Shown here: positions 14,535 through 22,054 of the stretch, one piece after another
Layout: every line of letters begins with the position of its first letter
Numbering within the stretch: the first letter of the stretch is position 1
Virus record (IMG/VR): IMGVR_UViG_3300009149_000047
Span: 1 to 51,334 of that record
Reading direction: 5' to 3' (one strand)
Length of the DNA: 51,334 nt
Source: a virus
The notes under the pieces: model-generated
The model's input: only the letters and a program-made list of their open reading frames with translations
Told to the model about the DNA's origin: nothing
The model's database searches: none
Program-made: the position numbers and the translations under genes

Positions 14535-15214
14535 AATACAAGATTAACCTACATGCTCACACTAGGTACAGTGACGGAGCAAATACATTACAAGAGATGG
14601 TATTCGCATATAAACACATGGGATATTGTGCAGCTGTGCTCACCGATCACCACTACACCGGCAGTCCAGACCTTGCTAACTACTCAATGAACTTAGATGA
14701 ATATTCAAGCGCATGTGAGAAAGCAGACAAAATATCTAAGCTACTAAACTATCCTGTAATAGTTGGATGTGAGTGGGGATTCTTCAGGTGTGAAGAGGTA
14801 TTGTGTTTTGGTAGAAGTTTTATAACAGCATTATTAAGTCACACTGATGTGTCTATTGGAAAGTTCAAAGAGTTAAAAGACACCTTTGGTGGTGCATGCA
14901 TTGTTGCTCATCCCATATTAAGCGAGAACAAATTTATAGAGATGGGTGGTCATAAAGTAGTCGACGGCTACGAGGGATACAACGGTGGTGGTGACATGTT
15001 CAATCCTGATTTTAGAAAGTTACCACCAGAGTTTAAAGACTTGAGGGCATATAGTAATTCAGATGCTCACAGTATTAATACTTTAATAGATGAAGGTCGA
15101 AGAGGTGATAACTACAATCTAATTAATGAGAAGATAGACGACGAAAGTAAACTGCTTAATTATATAAGAGATAGAAAGCCAGTTAAGATGGTTGTACAGG
15201 GAGAGTATGCATGA
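14531..15214 (+). CDS. PHP-domain phosphoesterase
   Basis: A 227-residue PHP protein. Metal ligands by motif: HAHTRYSDG at 8-16, LTDHH at 37-41, E81, AHP with H127, and SDAH at 177-180. PHP domains hydrolyse phosphoesters (histidinol phosphate, nucleotide 3',5'-bisphosphates, RNA or DNA ends) with a three-metal site; the substrate is not predictable. Together with the phosphoesterase at 10264 it gives two metal-dependent phosphoesterases in this segment. Confidence 0.85.
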   Translation: MKYKINLHAHTRYSDGANTLQEMVFAYKHMGYCAAVLTDHHYTGSPDLANYSMNLDEYSSACEKADKISKLLNYPVIVGCEWGFFRCEEVLCFGRSFITALLSHTDVSIGKFKELKDTFGGACIVAHPILSENKFIEMGGHKVVDGYEGYNGGGDMFNPDFRKLPPEFKDLRAYSNSDAHSINTLIDEGRRGDNYNLINEKIDDESKLLNYIRDRKPVKMVVQGEYA

Positions 15215-15423
15215 TCTGTTTATTAAAGATATTGTTTTGGATTGCTGTTGTAGCATACATGGTAATGACTGTTATTACATTGGTTGGTACATATGAACAA
15301 GGCTGTATTGCTAAGCCTAAAAATAACTTAGAGAAAATATTAAGCATAATATTCATGCCTTCTATATTATTAGGCATATGGCTATCAAAATCACCAGATA
15401 AAAAGGACAATAAGGAGATTTAA
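15211..15423 (+). CDS. Two-span membrane protein
   Basis: A 70-residue protein with hydrophobic segments at about 2-26 (LLKILFWIAVVAYMVMTVITLVG) and 43-59 (LSIIFMPSILLGIWL), ending in a charged tail. Likely inner membrane. Overlaps the PHP gene and abuts the protease gene. Confidence 0.65.
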   Translation: MICLLKILFWIAVVAYMVMTVITLVGTYEQGCIAKPKNNLEKILSIIFMPSILLGIWLSKSPDKKDNKEI

Positions 15424-16472
15424 TGAAACATGCAATATTGATGACAGCTCTGCTATCGATTCAACCTTTAGTGGCTAAAGATTTTGTACTTAACTTTGAA
15501 AAAAGTTGTTATCAGTATTACGGAGAAGAAACTAAAGAACGAATAATACAAACCTCTATAGATAACTGGAATGATATAGAAGGCACGCCAAGAATCTTTA
15601 TAAGAGGCAAGGATATAGATCTAGAGATAGATGAGACAAACTATAGTAACTATATATGGAGTCCATTCACCTCACCTATAACTGGTCTATTTGGCAATCA
15701 CACCAACAAAGAACTAAATCCTATAATATGCGATGAAGATGGAGCTATACAAGACGATCAAAATTGGTTCGATTTTGGATACCAGGTACATGGTTGGGCT
15801 AATGTCCCTAAACCTAACTTTAATTTTTTTGCAGTATATATAAATGAAAGCCACGGTATCACTGATGTCGGAGTTGTTGATTGGGAGACAACAGTAGCAA
15901 TAGACACTATAATACCAGATGGTCGAATGACTGAAGAACAAGCAATCTCACTGCTTACTCATGAGCTTGGTCACATTATAGGCTTAAAACATACACCAAA
16001 AGAAGAGCCAGAAAACGACTATCCTATAATGTGGAGCAATAATATAAACCACACAGGTTGCTTACAACTAGAAGACTTTACTGAGCATGAGCGTGCTATA
16101 CCATGGGAATACAATGGTAGTCATGGCGATTTCACATTTGAATCTAAGATTGAAAGAGAAAGTGAGCGCTCTAAGATAACAGTGCGGATAAATACACCAT
16201 TCCATCTTATAGGCATTAATAGTGAGTTACTAGTAGCAGCTCAATTAGACGGAGAAGACAAATGGTACATGCTAACTAACGATGGTTGGGAAGTATGGAT
16301 AGATGAGTTAAAGGGATCTAATGTTAATACATATTTTGCAAATGATAAAATTATATTTGATGATGTATGGATAAACAAGAGAGTTACTGTTTATTTTGGT
16401 TTTAGAATTAATGACGAAATATATTACAACTTAGATATGCCACTTATATTGGAGGAAATACTTGGGAAATAG
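15423..16472 (+). CDS. Exported metzincin-type metalloprotease
   Basis: A 349-residue protein with a signal peptide (MKHAILMTALLSIQPLVAKD). The zinc site HELGHIIGLKH at 180-190 is the full HExxHxxGxxH of metz­incins, followed by a PIM Met-turn at about 201-203, as in matrixins. About 140 further residues, rich in beta strands, follow. Acts outside the cytoplasm; substrates unknown. Its stop overlaps the following TTG-started gene. A secreted protease in a phage suggests surface modification or envelope degradation. Confidence 0.82.
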   Translation: MKHAILMTALLSIQPLVAKDFVLNFEKSCYQYYGEETKERIIQTSIDNWNDIEGTPRIFIRGKDIDLEIDETNYSNYIWSPFTSPITGLFGNHTNKELNPIICDEDGAIQDDQNWFDFGYQVHGWANVPKPNFNFFAVYINESHGITDVGVVDWETTVAIDTIIPDGRMTEEQAISLLTHELGHIIGLKHTPKEEPENDYPIMWSNNINHTGCLQLEDFTEHERAIPWEYNGSHGDFTFESKIERESERSKITVRINTPFHLIGINSELLVAAQLDGEDKWYMLTNDGWEVWIDELKGSNVNTYFANDKIIFDDVWINKRVTVYFGFRINDEIYYNLDMPLILEEILGK

Positions 16473-16653
16473 ACTTTATAAATACAAAGGTAATCTTTAT
16501 ATATTACTAAACCATTGCGAATTTAAGCATCCAGATACAAGAGAATGGATAAGTGCAGTAGTTTATACACCATGTAAAGATAAAGATGTAAAAGTATATG
16601 TTAGAGAAAGTGTAGAATTCTTTGATAGATTTGAAGAGGTAATTGATGATTAA
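16462..16653 (+). CDS. 63-residue protein, TTG start
   Basis: GGAGGAAATAC precedes a TTG. MGNRLYKYKGNLYILLNHCEFKHPDTREWISAVVYTPCKDKDVKVYVRESVEFFDRFEEV: resembles the short SH3-like phage proteins with a DxxTREWxxAVVY pattern that bind or modulate partners, but the family is not certain. Overlaps both neighbours. Confidence 0.6.
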   Translation: MGNRLYKYKGNLYILLNHCEFKHPDTREWISAVVYTPCKDKDVKVYVRESVEFFDRFEEVIDD

Positions 16654-17248
16654 GATATTACTCTTATCACTGTTACTATCTTTCAGCGTACAGGCTTCTA
16701 AGTGTGTTCAACTATCTAGTGAGTTTATAAAGTCCGGCAGAGAAATAGAGCTGTTTCATTTTCCAGAATCTAATTTCAATCATGCAAGTATACAAGCAGA
16801 ATATAGAAGTATTGAGGTTGGGTTTATTAACTACTCTGACCATGGTGCAAATTCATTGTATATAGATTTAGTTAGAACTGATTATAATTTTAGAATGGAA
16901 GGCGTTCAAACTGCCCTAATAAATAGACTTATAAAACTAGAAAGTCCTAATAGAATATCATTATCATTTGGAGAAACTAATAAAGAGATATTCTTATATA
17001 ATATGTTTGATGAGCTATTCAGTCATATAGTAGATGTAGGATATAAACCTAAACTTGCAGAGGTTTATATGGTTGAAAATATTGACATGATAAATGTTAA
17101 ACTCTTAAGGAGAGCTATATTTAAGACACCTACAGGTAAAGCATTGTTTAATGCTGGATTTACAAAAGTGAAAACTGTCTTAAGTACATATCCTGTAAAA
17201 GGTTCCACTAACGTTTCAATACACATGATGTTTAGAAAGGGAGAATAA
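16643..17248 (+). CDS. Exported protein with GNAT-like features
   Basis: A 201-residue protein with a signal peptide (MMIKILLLSLLLSFSVQASK). The body has a GNAT-like arrangement: a strand SLYIDLV, then FRMEGVQTALINRLI (like the R-x-x-G-x-A/G acetyl-CoA loop and helix) and later GKALFNAGFTKVKT. GNAT enzymes are normally cytoplasmic, so an exported version would be odd; the fold call is tentative. Confidence 0.5.
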   Translation: MMIKILLLSLLLSFSVQASKCVQLSSEFIKSGREIELFHFPESNFNHASIQAEYRSIEVGFINYSDHGANSLYIDLVRTDYNFRMEGVQTALINRLIKLESPNRISLSFGETNKEIFLYNMFDELFSHIVDVGYKPKLAEVYMVENIDMINVKLLRRAIFKTPTGKALFNAGFTKVKTVLSTYPVKGSTNVSIHMMFRKGE

Positions 17249-17250
17249 TT

Positions 17251-17403
17251 ATGGGTGAAGTATCTGAAATGATGTTAGATGGTACGCTATGTCAATGCTG
17301 TGGAGTTTATATGGGACTAACACCAGACACACATGTCATAGAAGAGTGTGAAACATGGGAATCTTGTGGTTATCCCCAAACCTGTGAGGATTGTGAGGAA
17401 TAA
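17251..17403 (+). CDS. 50-residue zinc-binding phage protein
   Basis: MGEVSEMMLDGTLCQCCGVYMG...CETWESCGYPQTCEDCEE. Pattern CxCC, later CGYPQTCxDC: a zinc ribbon found in many phages, usually with an 'MLDGTLCxxCGxYL' start. Role unknown. ATAATT spacing and a GGGAG site precede the ATG; its stop overlaps the next start. Confidence 0.75.
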   Translation: MGEVSEMMLDGTLCQCCGVYMGLTPDTHVIEECETWESCGYPQTCEDCEE

Positions 17404-17699
17404 TGCCATTAAGTATGAAGAAGATAGCAGAACATATTTGTAGAGGCTATTTTGACAACAATAACATGACCATACTCAGAACAAGAAAATTAAACTGTGA
17501 CTCGTTTTTAGCCAAGATCACATATATAAACGAAGATTTTGAGGGGAAGATAAACACACACTGGATAAGAATACTAAAAGAAGAAAATGACACAATGCGA
17601 GACCTATCACCATATGAAGATCATACAGTAAGGATCAACTCACATATGATATGGGCAATGGGTGATGACTGGATAGATGAGGAGGCTGTAAGGATATGA
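17403..17699 (+). CDS. 98-residue protein, unknown
   Basis: MPLSMKKIAEHICRGYFDNNNMTILRTRKLNCDSFLAKITYINEDFEGKINTHWIRI: no family recognised. Overlaps both neighbours by four bases or less. Confidence 0.6.
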   Translation: MPLSMKKIAEHICRGYFDNNNMTILRTRKLNCDSFLAKITYINEDFEGKINTHWIRILKEENDTMRDLSPYEDHTVRINSHMIWAMGDDWIDEEAVRI

Positions 17700-18154
17700 G
17701 CAAGACATTCTGTGAGTACTGCGAAGGATGGTTTGAAGAAGATAGCGCACATTGGGATGAGTATGGTGAGACTGGTAAGTGCAAAACAGAAGATGATCAT
17801 GAGTCATCTGACGACCTTATCCAAGGACTCAATGCAATAGTAGAGAAATTGAAGAACGCGTTTACCGGTCAAGGTGGATGCATTAAGAGCGCCATGAGAC
17901 TGCTCTCTGAGATAGATAGCCTAAAGAGAGATGTCAAAAGCCTTGAGAAAGAAAGAGACGACTTGCACGAGCTGTTCTTAAGGTTGTTCGCATCTATGGA
18001 TTGTGGCAGCAGCTCCTGCAGGTTCAAAGACTTCCCCAATAAAGTTACCTCAGGCATGAGGACAAACGGTGGTTGTAGTTGTATCTGGACACACCGAGAT
18101 CACACTTTAGTTATTGATTTAACTAGGTTATTGAAAAAACTTGAAAATATATAA
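17696..18154 (+). CDS. Cys-rich and coiled-coil protein
   Basis: A 152-residue protein. N-terminus FCEYCEGWFEEDSAHWDEYGETGKC (zinc-type), a coiled coil at about 85-100 (SLKRDVKSLEKERDDLHELF), then a second cysteine group. Last gene of the rightward operon that starts after tmRNA; hairpins follow at 18155-18260. Confidence 0.6.
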   Translation: MSKTFCEYCEGWFEEDSAHWDEYGETGKCKTEDDHESSDDLIQGLNAIVEKLKNAFTGQGGCIKSAMRLLSEIDSLKRDVKSLEKERDDLHELFLRLFASMDCGSSSCRFKDFPNKVTSGMRTNGGCSCIWTHRDHTLVIDLTRLLKKLENI

Positions 18155-18322
18155 CTTAAAACTACACCCTCACGGGTACAACAGGGTTGTACAACCCCTA
18201 AAACAGTATCTAAAACTGTTCTAGCTTAAGGGGGCAGTTTTGTTATACCCTCTACTATCCTACCACTTATAAACTATTCTCAATTAAAATCAGTTTTACA
18301 AGAATTTCAAGTAGTTACAATC
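18155..18322. other. Convergent intergenic region with hairpins
   Basis: GGGTTGTACAACCC at about 18184-18198 is a perfect short hairpin; further AAACAGT/ACTGTTC pairing at about 18202-18222 precedes GGGGGCAGTTTTG. It lies between convergent genes and probably terminates the rightward operon, though no clean T-run is present. Confidence 0.4.
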
Positions 18323-18442
18323 CTAATACGGTTTATGAAGTGGATGATCTTCTGGAAAGTATATGCCAAACACACGATTCCAATCCTTAACCAGTTTACT
18401 ACAGATATAATAAGTAAGTTTCATGTTAAGTGATTTTGTCAT
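18323..18442 (-). CDS. 39-residue peptide
   Basis: MTKSLNMKLTYYICSKLVKDWNRVFGIYFPEDHPLHKPY. Immediately downstream of the membrane protein gene, with no strong Shine-Dalgarno site; an internal ATG (MKLTYY) is possible. Kept because it is coherent and in operon position. Confidence 0.4.
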   Translation of the reverse strand: MTKSLNMKLTYYICSKLVKDWNRVFGIYFPEDHPLHKPY

Positions 18443-18445
18443 TTG

Positions 18446-18961
18446 TCATGCTTTAAGCTTGCCTGAGGTCTCTCCTGGTTCACTGAAGCAAGCAATAATG
18501 CATACGAACATTAGTATAAATCGCCAGAATGGCTTAGAGATGAAACCAGCTGATGCACCAACAAATGCTACTGCAGCTGGTTGCATAATTCTCTTGAAGT
18601 TAGTTTTCATACTCATGTTATCGTACGTAAACCAGTGAAGTAGTAGCCATCTCCATATCATCCTGTTCTTATGGGGCAACTCCCTTTGATTGAATAAGGC
18701 TACGAACGATATCAGTTGATCTGGTGACATCCAGTCTTCTTTGCTGCCGTTATTGTCTGGTCTCTGATGATATAAACCATCTTTTATGTAACATGATTTG
18801 GTATACTCAAGCATCGCTGAGGACATCTCTATTGCCTCAGGTGATGTCCCGTCGTGCAATAGTATATAATGCATGGAGAACAGCGGGGCATTCTCATCTT
18901 GCCCACCGTTTGGGATAACTTTGGAGTTTAATAGTCCATTGCTTGCTAAAAAAGATCTCAT
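18446..18961 (-). CDS. 171-residue protein with C-terminal membrane segments
   Basis: N-terminal soluble domain (SMHYILLHDGTSPEAIEMSSAMLEYTKSCYIKDGLYHQRPD.....SPDQLISFVALF) of a type seen in phage genomes without known function, then hydrophobic segments at about 123-155 (PAAVAFVGASAGF..FWRFILMFVCIIACF). Leftward, twelve bases after the linker-like protein gene. Confidence 0.6.
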   Translation of the reverse strand: MRSFLASNGLLNSKVIPNGGQDENAPLFSMHYILLHDGTSPEAIEMSSAMLEYTKSCYIKDGLYHQRPDNNGSKEDWMSPDQLISFVALFNQRELPHKNRMIWRWLLLHWFTYDNMSMKTNFKRIMQPAAVAFVGASAGFISKPFWRFILMFVCIIACFSEPGETSGKLKA

Positions 18962-18972
18962 AAGTCTCTCCC

Positions 18973-19326
18973 TTAAGATGCTGCAGGAGTTATGTTACCG
19001 TCTTTATCTTTCGTATGCCAGCCGTGCTCCTGTGTCCATAACTTTGTAGATGCTTTGGTATCTTTCTCGCGTCTTTTGATCTCTTTTGCTTCCATCTTCT
19101 GCTTGGCAGGACCACTCCAACCCTTGGTGCGGTTCATGGTCTTGATGCCGGTGTTCTTGTCACCTTCGATGTTGCCGGCTTTTCTACGAATGTTGTCTAC
19201 TTTACTATAGCCACTGTAACCAGACTTCTCTATATCCCACTGACCGTTCTTGTCAACGGACATGACTTCTTTTTCGCTTAGTTTATCTTTTATTGATTTT
19301 AGTAGTGTTTCTATTTTTTCTAACAT
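18973..19326 (-). CDS. Basic linker-like protein
   Basis: A 117-residue, strongly basic, low-complexity protein with an N-terminal amphipathic helix (MLEKIETLLKSIKDKLSEKE) and an NGQWDIEKSGYSG segment. The protein at 41109-41399 has a similar N-terminal helix (MQDKIDKILSKSENALNEIKEKL) and NGQWEMSEIKEDG, so the two may share ends. Function unknown. Confidence 0.55.
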   Translation of the reverse strand: MLEKIETLLKSIKDKLSEKEVMSVDKNGQWDIEKSGYSGYSKVDNIRRKAGNIEGDKNTGIKTMNRTKGWSGPAKQKMEAKEIKRREKDTKASTKLWTQEHGWHTKDKDGNITPAAS

Positions 19327-19346
19327 GGGCTAATTATAACATAAAA

Positions 19347-19437
19347 TGGGGTGAACGACGAGATTTGCACTCGCGATGAAGCTTACGCTATAACGGGACC
19401 ACAACCCGTCGCCTTCGACTACTCGGCCACGTTCACC
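19347..19437 (-). tRNA. tRNA-His(GTG) with a class II variable arm
   Basis: Anticodon arm ACGGG-TTGTGGT-CCCGT gives GTG. Read with GTGAACG/CGTTCAC as acceptor stem, there is an extra G at -1 opposite C73, the tRNA-His identity pair, and CCA is encoded. Unlike normal tRNA-His it has a long variable arm (AGC-GTAA-GCT stem) and a Ser/Leu-like D-arm. The T-loop reads TGCAAAT instead of TTCAAAT. Confidence 0.8.
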
Positions 19438-19442
19438 ATAAA

Positions 19443-19528
19443 TGGTGGGAGAAGCGGGAGTTGAACCCGCACACCATAAAGATATTAGGGCTTAAACCTA
19501 ATGCGTCTGCCAATTCCGCCATTCTCCC
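19443..19528 (-). tRNA. tRNA-Leu(TAA)
   Basis: GGGAGAA/TTCTCCC acceptor, A73, encoded CCA, long variable arm, anticodon arm TTAGG-TTTAAGC-CCTAA. Confidence 0.95.
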
Positions 19529-19529
19529 A

Positions 19530-19613
19530 TGGTACCGCAGGAGAGACTCCAACTCTCACACCCGAAGGCACTAGATCCTAAATCTAGCGTGTCTAGCATT
19601 CCACCACTGCGGC
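19530..19613 (-). tRNA. tRNA-Leu(TAG)
   Basis: GCCGCAG/CTGCGGT acceptor, A73, encoded CCA, long variable arm (TGCCTTCGGGTGT), anticodon arm CTAGA-TTTAGGA-TCTAG. Confidence 0.95.
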
Positions 19614-19618
19614 ATATT

Positions 19619-19704
19619 TGGTGGATAGGGCTGGATTTGAACTAGCGTAGCCCGAAGACGGGAGATTTACAGTCTCCTGGTTTTAACCACTCACCCACCT
19701 ACCC
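19619..19704 (-). tRNA. tRNA-Tyr(GTA)
   Basis: GGGTAGG/CCTATCC acceptor, A73, encoded CCA, class II variable arm, anticodon arm GGAGA-CTGTAAA-TCTCC. One A/C mismatch in the T-stem. Confidence 0.93.
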
Positions 19705-19709
19705 ATAAA

Positions 19710-19725
19710 GCTTATAATTATAAGC
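19710..19725. repeat. 16-base perfect palindrome between tRNA genes
   Basis: GCTTATAATTATAAGC lies in the only sizeable gap (19705-19811) of the tRNA cluster. The gap could hold a promoter for the downstream tRNAs; no gene is seen. Confidence 0.5.
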
Positions 19726-19811
19726 ATGCTGCATCGCTTGCCCCTGTATAATTATGAATGTTATAACGTACTTATTATATCCTTTAGTACATATTAATGC
19801 ACTTTATCACC

Positions 19812-19901
19812 TGGCGGTAAGCAGTGGACTCGAACCACAATCGTCTCTCAGATCCCACGCCTTAGCAAGGCGTCCCAGCTCGCCTGTCTGGTTTACTTAC
19901 C
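19812..19901 (-). tRNA. tRNA-Ser(GCT)
   Basis: GGTAAGT/GCTTACC acceptor, G73, encoded CCA, long variable arm, anticodon arm ACGCC-TTGCTAA-GGCGT. Confidence 0.94.
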
Positions 19902-19902
19902 A

Positions 19903-19977
19903 TGGTCGAGGTGGGAAGGGTTGAACTTCCGGCATCCGGTTTATCAGACCGACGCTCTACCACTGAGCTACACCTCG
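19903..19977 (-). tRNA. tRNA-Ile(GAT)
   Basis: CGAGGTG/CACCTCG acceptor, A73, encoded CCA, anticodon arm TCGGT-CTGATAA-ACCGG. Confidence 0.95.
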
Positions 19978-19979
19978 TT

Positions 19980-20051
19980 TGGCAGGTCTACTAAGAATCG
20001 AACTCAGCTAACAAGGGTTGGAATCTCGTATGCTCCCAGAACTAGACCTGC
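19980..20051 (-). tRNA. Shortened tRNA, probably Trp(CCA)
   Basis: About 70 bases with a good T-arm (CTGAG-TTCGATT-CTTAG) and AGGTCTA/TAGACCT acceptor ending GCCA. The D-stem GTTC/GAGC closes a loop of only three bases, and the linker between acceptor and D-stem is missing. The anticodon arm CGAGA-TTCCAAC-CCTTG gives CCA (Trp) with one A/C mismatch; a 9-base loop is the alternative reading. It may be decaying or a minimal tRNA. Confidence 0.55.
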
Positions 20052-20057
20052 AATAAA

Positions 20058-20133
20058 TGGTGCTCCCTCCGGGTATCGAACCCAGTTCTTTGGTTTTTCA
20101 AACCAACGCAATAACCTCACCTGCTCAAGAAGC
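20058..20133 (-). tRNA. tRNA-Phe(GAA)
   Basis: GCTTCTT/AGGGAGC acceptor with wobble pairs, A73, encoded CCA, anticodon arm TTGGT-TTGAAAA-ACCAA. Confidence 0.92.
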
Positions 20134-20134
20134 A

Positions 20135-20210
20135 TGGTCTGGGTGGCACGACTTGAACGTGCGGCCGCCTCGTCCCAAACGAGGCATTCTACCAACTGAA
20201 ATACACCCAG
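20135..20210 (-). tRNA. tRNA-Pro(TGG)
   Basis: CTGGGTG/CACCCAG acceptor, A73, encoded CCA, anticodon arm CCTCG-TTTGGGA-CGAGG. Confidence 0.95.
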
Positions 20211-20221
20211 TTATCTATTCC

Positions 20222-20252
20222 GAGAGCCGGGACTACAGCTATCCCGGCTCTC
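20222..20252. other. Strong hairpin between tRNA genes
   Basis: GAGAGCCGGGA (20222-20232) and TCCCGGCTCTC (20242-20252) form an 11-bp GC-rich stem with a 9-base loop, without a T-run on either strand. Likely an RNA processing or protection element in the tRNA transcript. Confidence 0.55.
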
Positions 20253-20261
20253 AATTACTAT

Positions 20262-20348
20262 TGGCGGAGAGCGGAGGACTCGAACCCCATGCCGTTAAGC
20301 ACATACGGATTTCAAATCCGCCTCAGCAACCTCGCTGAATCACTCTCC
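20262..20348 (-). tRNA. tRNA-Ser(TGA)
   Basis: GGAGAGT/GCTCTCC acceptor, G73, encoded CCA, long variable arm, anticodon arm GCGGA-TTTGAAA-TCCGT. Confidence 0.94.
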
Positions 20349-20349
20349 A

Positions 20350-20425
20350 TGGCGGACGAGGTAGGACTCGAACCTACGACCTACGGATTAACAGTCCGCA
20401 GCGCTAACCACTGCGCTACTCGTCC
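20350..20425 (-). tRNA. tRNA-Asn(GTT)
   Basis: GGACGAG/CTCGTCC acceptor, G73, encoded CCA, anticodon arm GCGGA-CTGTTAA-TCCGT. Confidence 0.95.
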
Positions 20426-20426
20426 A

Positions 20427-20501
20427 TGGCAGGGGTGGAATGATTCGAACATTCGGTACACGGAATCAAAATCCGATGCCTTACCACTTGGCTACACCCC
20501 T
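20427..20501 (-). tRNA. tRNA-Gln(TTG)
   Basis: AGGGGTG/CACCCCT acceptor, G73, encoded CCA, anticodon arm TCGGA-TTTTGAT-TCCGT. First of the leftward tRNA cluster. Confidence 0.95.
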
Positions 20502-20535
20502 AAAACAAAAAAGCCCCAATATTTCTATTGAGGCT
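20502..20535 (-). terminator. Terminator-like hairpin ahead of the tRNA cluster
   Basis: On the minus strand AAGCCTCAAT pairs with ATTGGGGCTT (one G-U), followed by a TTTTTTGTTTT run. It sits just upstream of tRNA-Gln in the leftward direction, with no leftward gene to its right. It may insulate the cluster or act as an attenuator. Confidence 0.6.
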
Positions 20536-20847
20536 TCGTTTATCAGTTTATTTCTATCTTATACTACACTGTTAAACTCCACCCAATAAGCTATTAAACC
20601 ACGGCTGCAGATAATGCTTACTAATATTAATGGAATTCAACGATAACAATTTCATAAATACATTATACCCACGATTATTAGTTAAGACATAAAAATTTTA
20701 ACTTTTTGCTCAAACCGATTTGATTATAAGTGGGAGAGTAATATTCACTGACGGTAAACCGGTGCATTCTCTTCAGGTCGAAAACCGATCTGAGTAAACT
20801 TTAATCAAAAACGATTATTTCAATCGTTTATAACGACGGAGTTTTCT
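20536..20847. other. Divergent control region
   Basis: No gene is seen in this stretch. It must contain the start of the leftward tRNA transcript and of the rightward paralogue 2 gene. Visible elements: motif site 6 (20713-20728), a second weaker motif (20783-20794), and ACGATTatttcAATCGT (about 20810-20826), a small hairpin just before the ribosome site. Confidence 0.5.
20713..20728 (+). promoter_or_regulatory. AACCGATTYGATTATA motif, site 6
   Basis: Exact match AACCGATTTGATTATA, 119 bases before the paralogue 2 start. A partial copy AACCGATCTGAG follows at 20783-20794, nearer the gene. Confidence 0.6.
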
Positions 20848-21339
20848 ATGAGCACAAAAACACAGAAAGAAGCGGTCTATGAGGCCACAAGAAGTGTGCT
20901 AAAAGAGCACGCTATCAAGTTTGAAGATGGGCAAGAAGTTAAACCACTCGTTAGCACTGACATGAGAAAGAGTATCATCAGCATAGTTGTTGAGGGTTTC
21001 AAAGCTGGAACAGTTGCTATCAGAGATGATTTTGATCAGGCTAAACTTGATTCTTACACCAACGGTATGGTTTCTAACTGGTTTAGGAAAGATGACAGGT
21101 TGAACGGTGGAGTTAAGCATGAGATTGCTAACCCTGGTTCAAGAGCCGGTGCATCTAATCCAGAGATCAAGGAGATCAGAAAGTTGATGAAGACCTTGGA
21201 GGCTAGTGATCCTAACTACGCAAAAGTTGAGACTATTCTCAATCAAAAGGTAGCGGAGCATAAGGCCTCTAAGCAGAAGAAGATTGAGATTGATGTTAGC
21301 AATCTTCCTGAAGAGCTTAAGAATTTAGTGCAGCAATAA
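20848..21339 (+). CDS. NPGSR-family paralogue 2, unknown function
   Basis: A 163-residue member of the four-gene family. Core TNGMVSNWFRKDDRLNGG (about 72-89), then HEIANPGSRAGASNPEIKEIRKLMK, and the ending IEIDVSNLPEELKNLVQQ. The N-terminus QKEAVYEATRSVLKEHAIKFEDGQEV parallels paralogue 3. ACGACGGAG precedes the ATG. Like paralogue 1 it has its own motif-bearing leader, here with a double motif. Confidence 0.85.
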   Translation: MSTKTQKEAVYEATRSVLKEHAIKFEDGQEVKPLVSTDMRKSIISIVVEGFKAGTVAIRDDFDQAKLDSYTNGMVSNWFRKDDRLNGGVKHEIANPGSRAGASNPEIKEIRKLMKTLEASDPNYAKVETILNQKVAEHKASKQKKIEIDVSNLPEELKNLVQQ

Positions 21340-21395
21340 ACTACATAATAAGGTCTGCGCTTCGGTGTGGGCCTTTATAGTTTAAGGAGGTTATT

Positions 21396-21734
21396 ATGGG
21401 TGAATGGTTTTATTTATTTATTGTTTTTGGGGTAGTGGTAAGTTTTATTGCTGGTGCTGTGTATTGGGGCAATAAATATCAATATGAAATTCATAAACTA
21501 AGAGAAGAGGGTGGATATTACGATAAAAAACCTCATCAAGGTGTATATAATAACAGCAATAGTCGAGATAATACTGTAGACAATTTATTTGATCGTATTA
21601 AAGAAGACTCTCATCGCAATAGAGTGCTAAGGAGTCAACAAGAATTGATAGACATAGAGAAAAGAAGACTTGATATTCAAGAAGCAGATTGGGCTGTAAG
21701 TGGCTATGGTCGGAGAAGAAATGTTAAGGATTAA
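21396..21734 (+). CDS. Single-span membrane protein
   Basis: A 112-residue protein. One N-terminal hydrophobic segment (FYLFIVFGVVVSFIAGAVYWG, about 5-25) then a long charged cytoplasmic tail with helical stretches. GGAGG precedes the ATG. Similar layout to the next gene, so both may be membrane-anchored helpers. Confidence 0.7.
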   Translation: MGEWFYLFIVFGVVVSFIAGAVYWGNKYQYEIHKLREEGGYYDKKPHQGVYNNSNSRDNTVDNLFDRIKEDSHRNRVLRSQQELIDIEKRRLDIQEADWAVSGYGRRRNVKD

Positions 21735-21760
21735 GGATAATGTAACTTGAGGAGGTATTT

Positions 21761-22054
21761 ATGACCGGTTATGAGAACTATGGGCATACATGGGAATATA
21801 ATGCTTTTGTTATTGTTATGATAATACTTGCATTATCTATACCTACTATTATATTGTTTCGTTATTATATAGTAAGTAAGATGAGTTCAAAAGAAAAAGA
21901 AGAATTCTTAAGAAGTGAGTTTCCGTCTGGTAATAATGTTGTCAGTTTAGATAATAATAGAGAACAAAAAAGAACTGCTGATGAGCTTAAAGCCTTACGT
22001 GAGTATGAAGACTTACGATATCATGGTGGATTTGATGTTAAGAGGGACAAATGA
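21761..22054 (+). CDS. Single-span membrane protein
   Basis: A 97-residue protein with a segment AFVIVMIILALSIPTIILFRYYIV (about 15-38) followed by a charged tail. GGAGG start site. Its stop overlaps the zinc-ribbon gene. Confidence 0.7.
   Translation: MTGYENYGHTWEYNAFVIVMIILALSIPTIILFRYYIVSKMSSKEKEEFLRSEFPSGNNVVSLDNNREQKRTADELKALREYEDLRYHGGFDVKRDK

Noticed and set aside
19921-20531. Rightward open frames across the tRNA cluster
   Set aside because: They are shadows of leftward tRNA genes (repetitive GxEPxxY-type translations) without ribosome sites.
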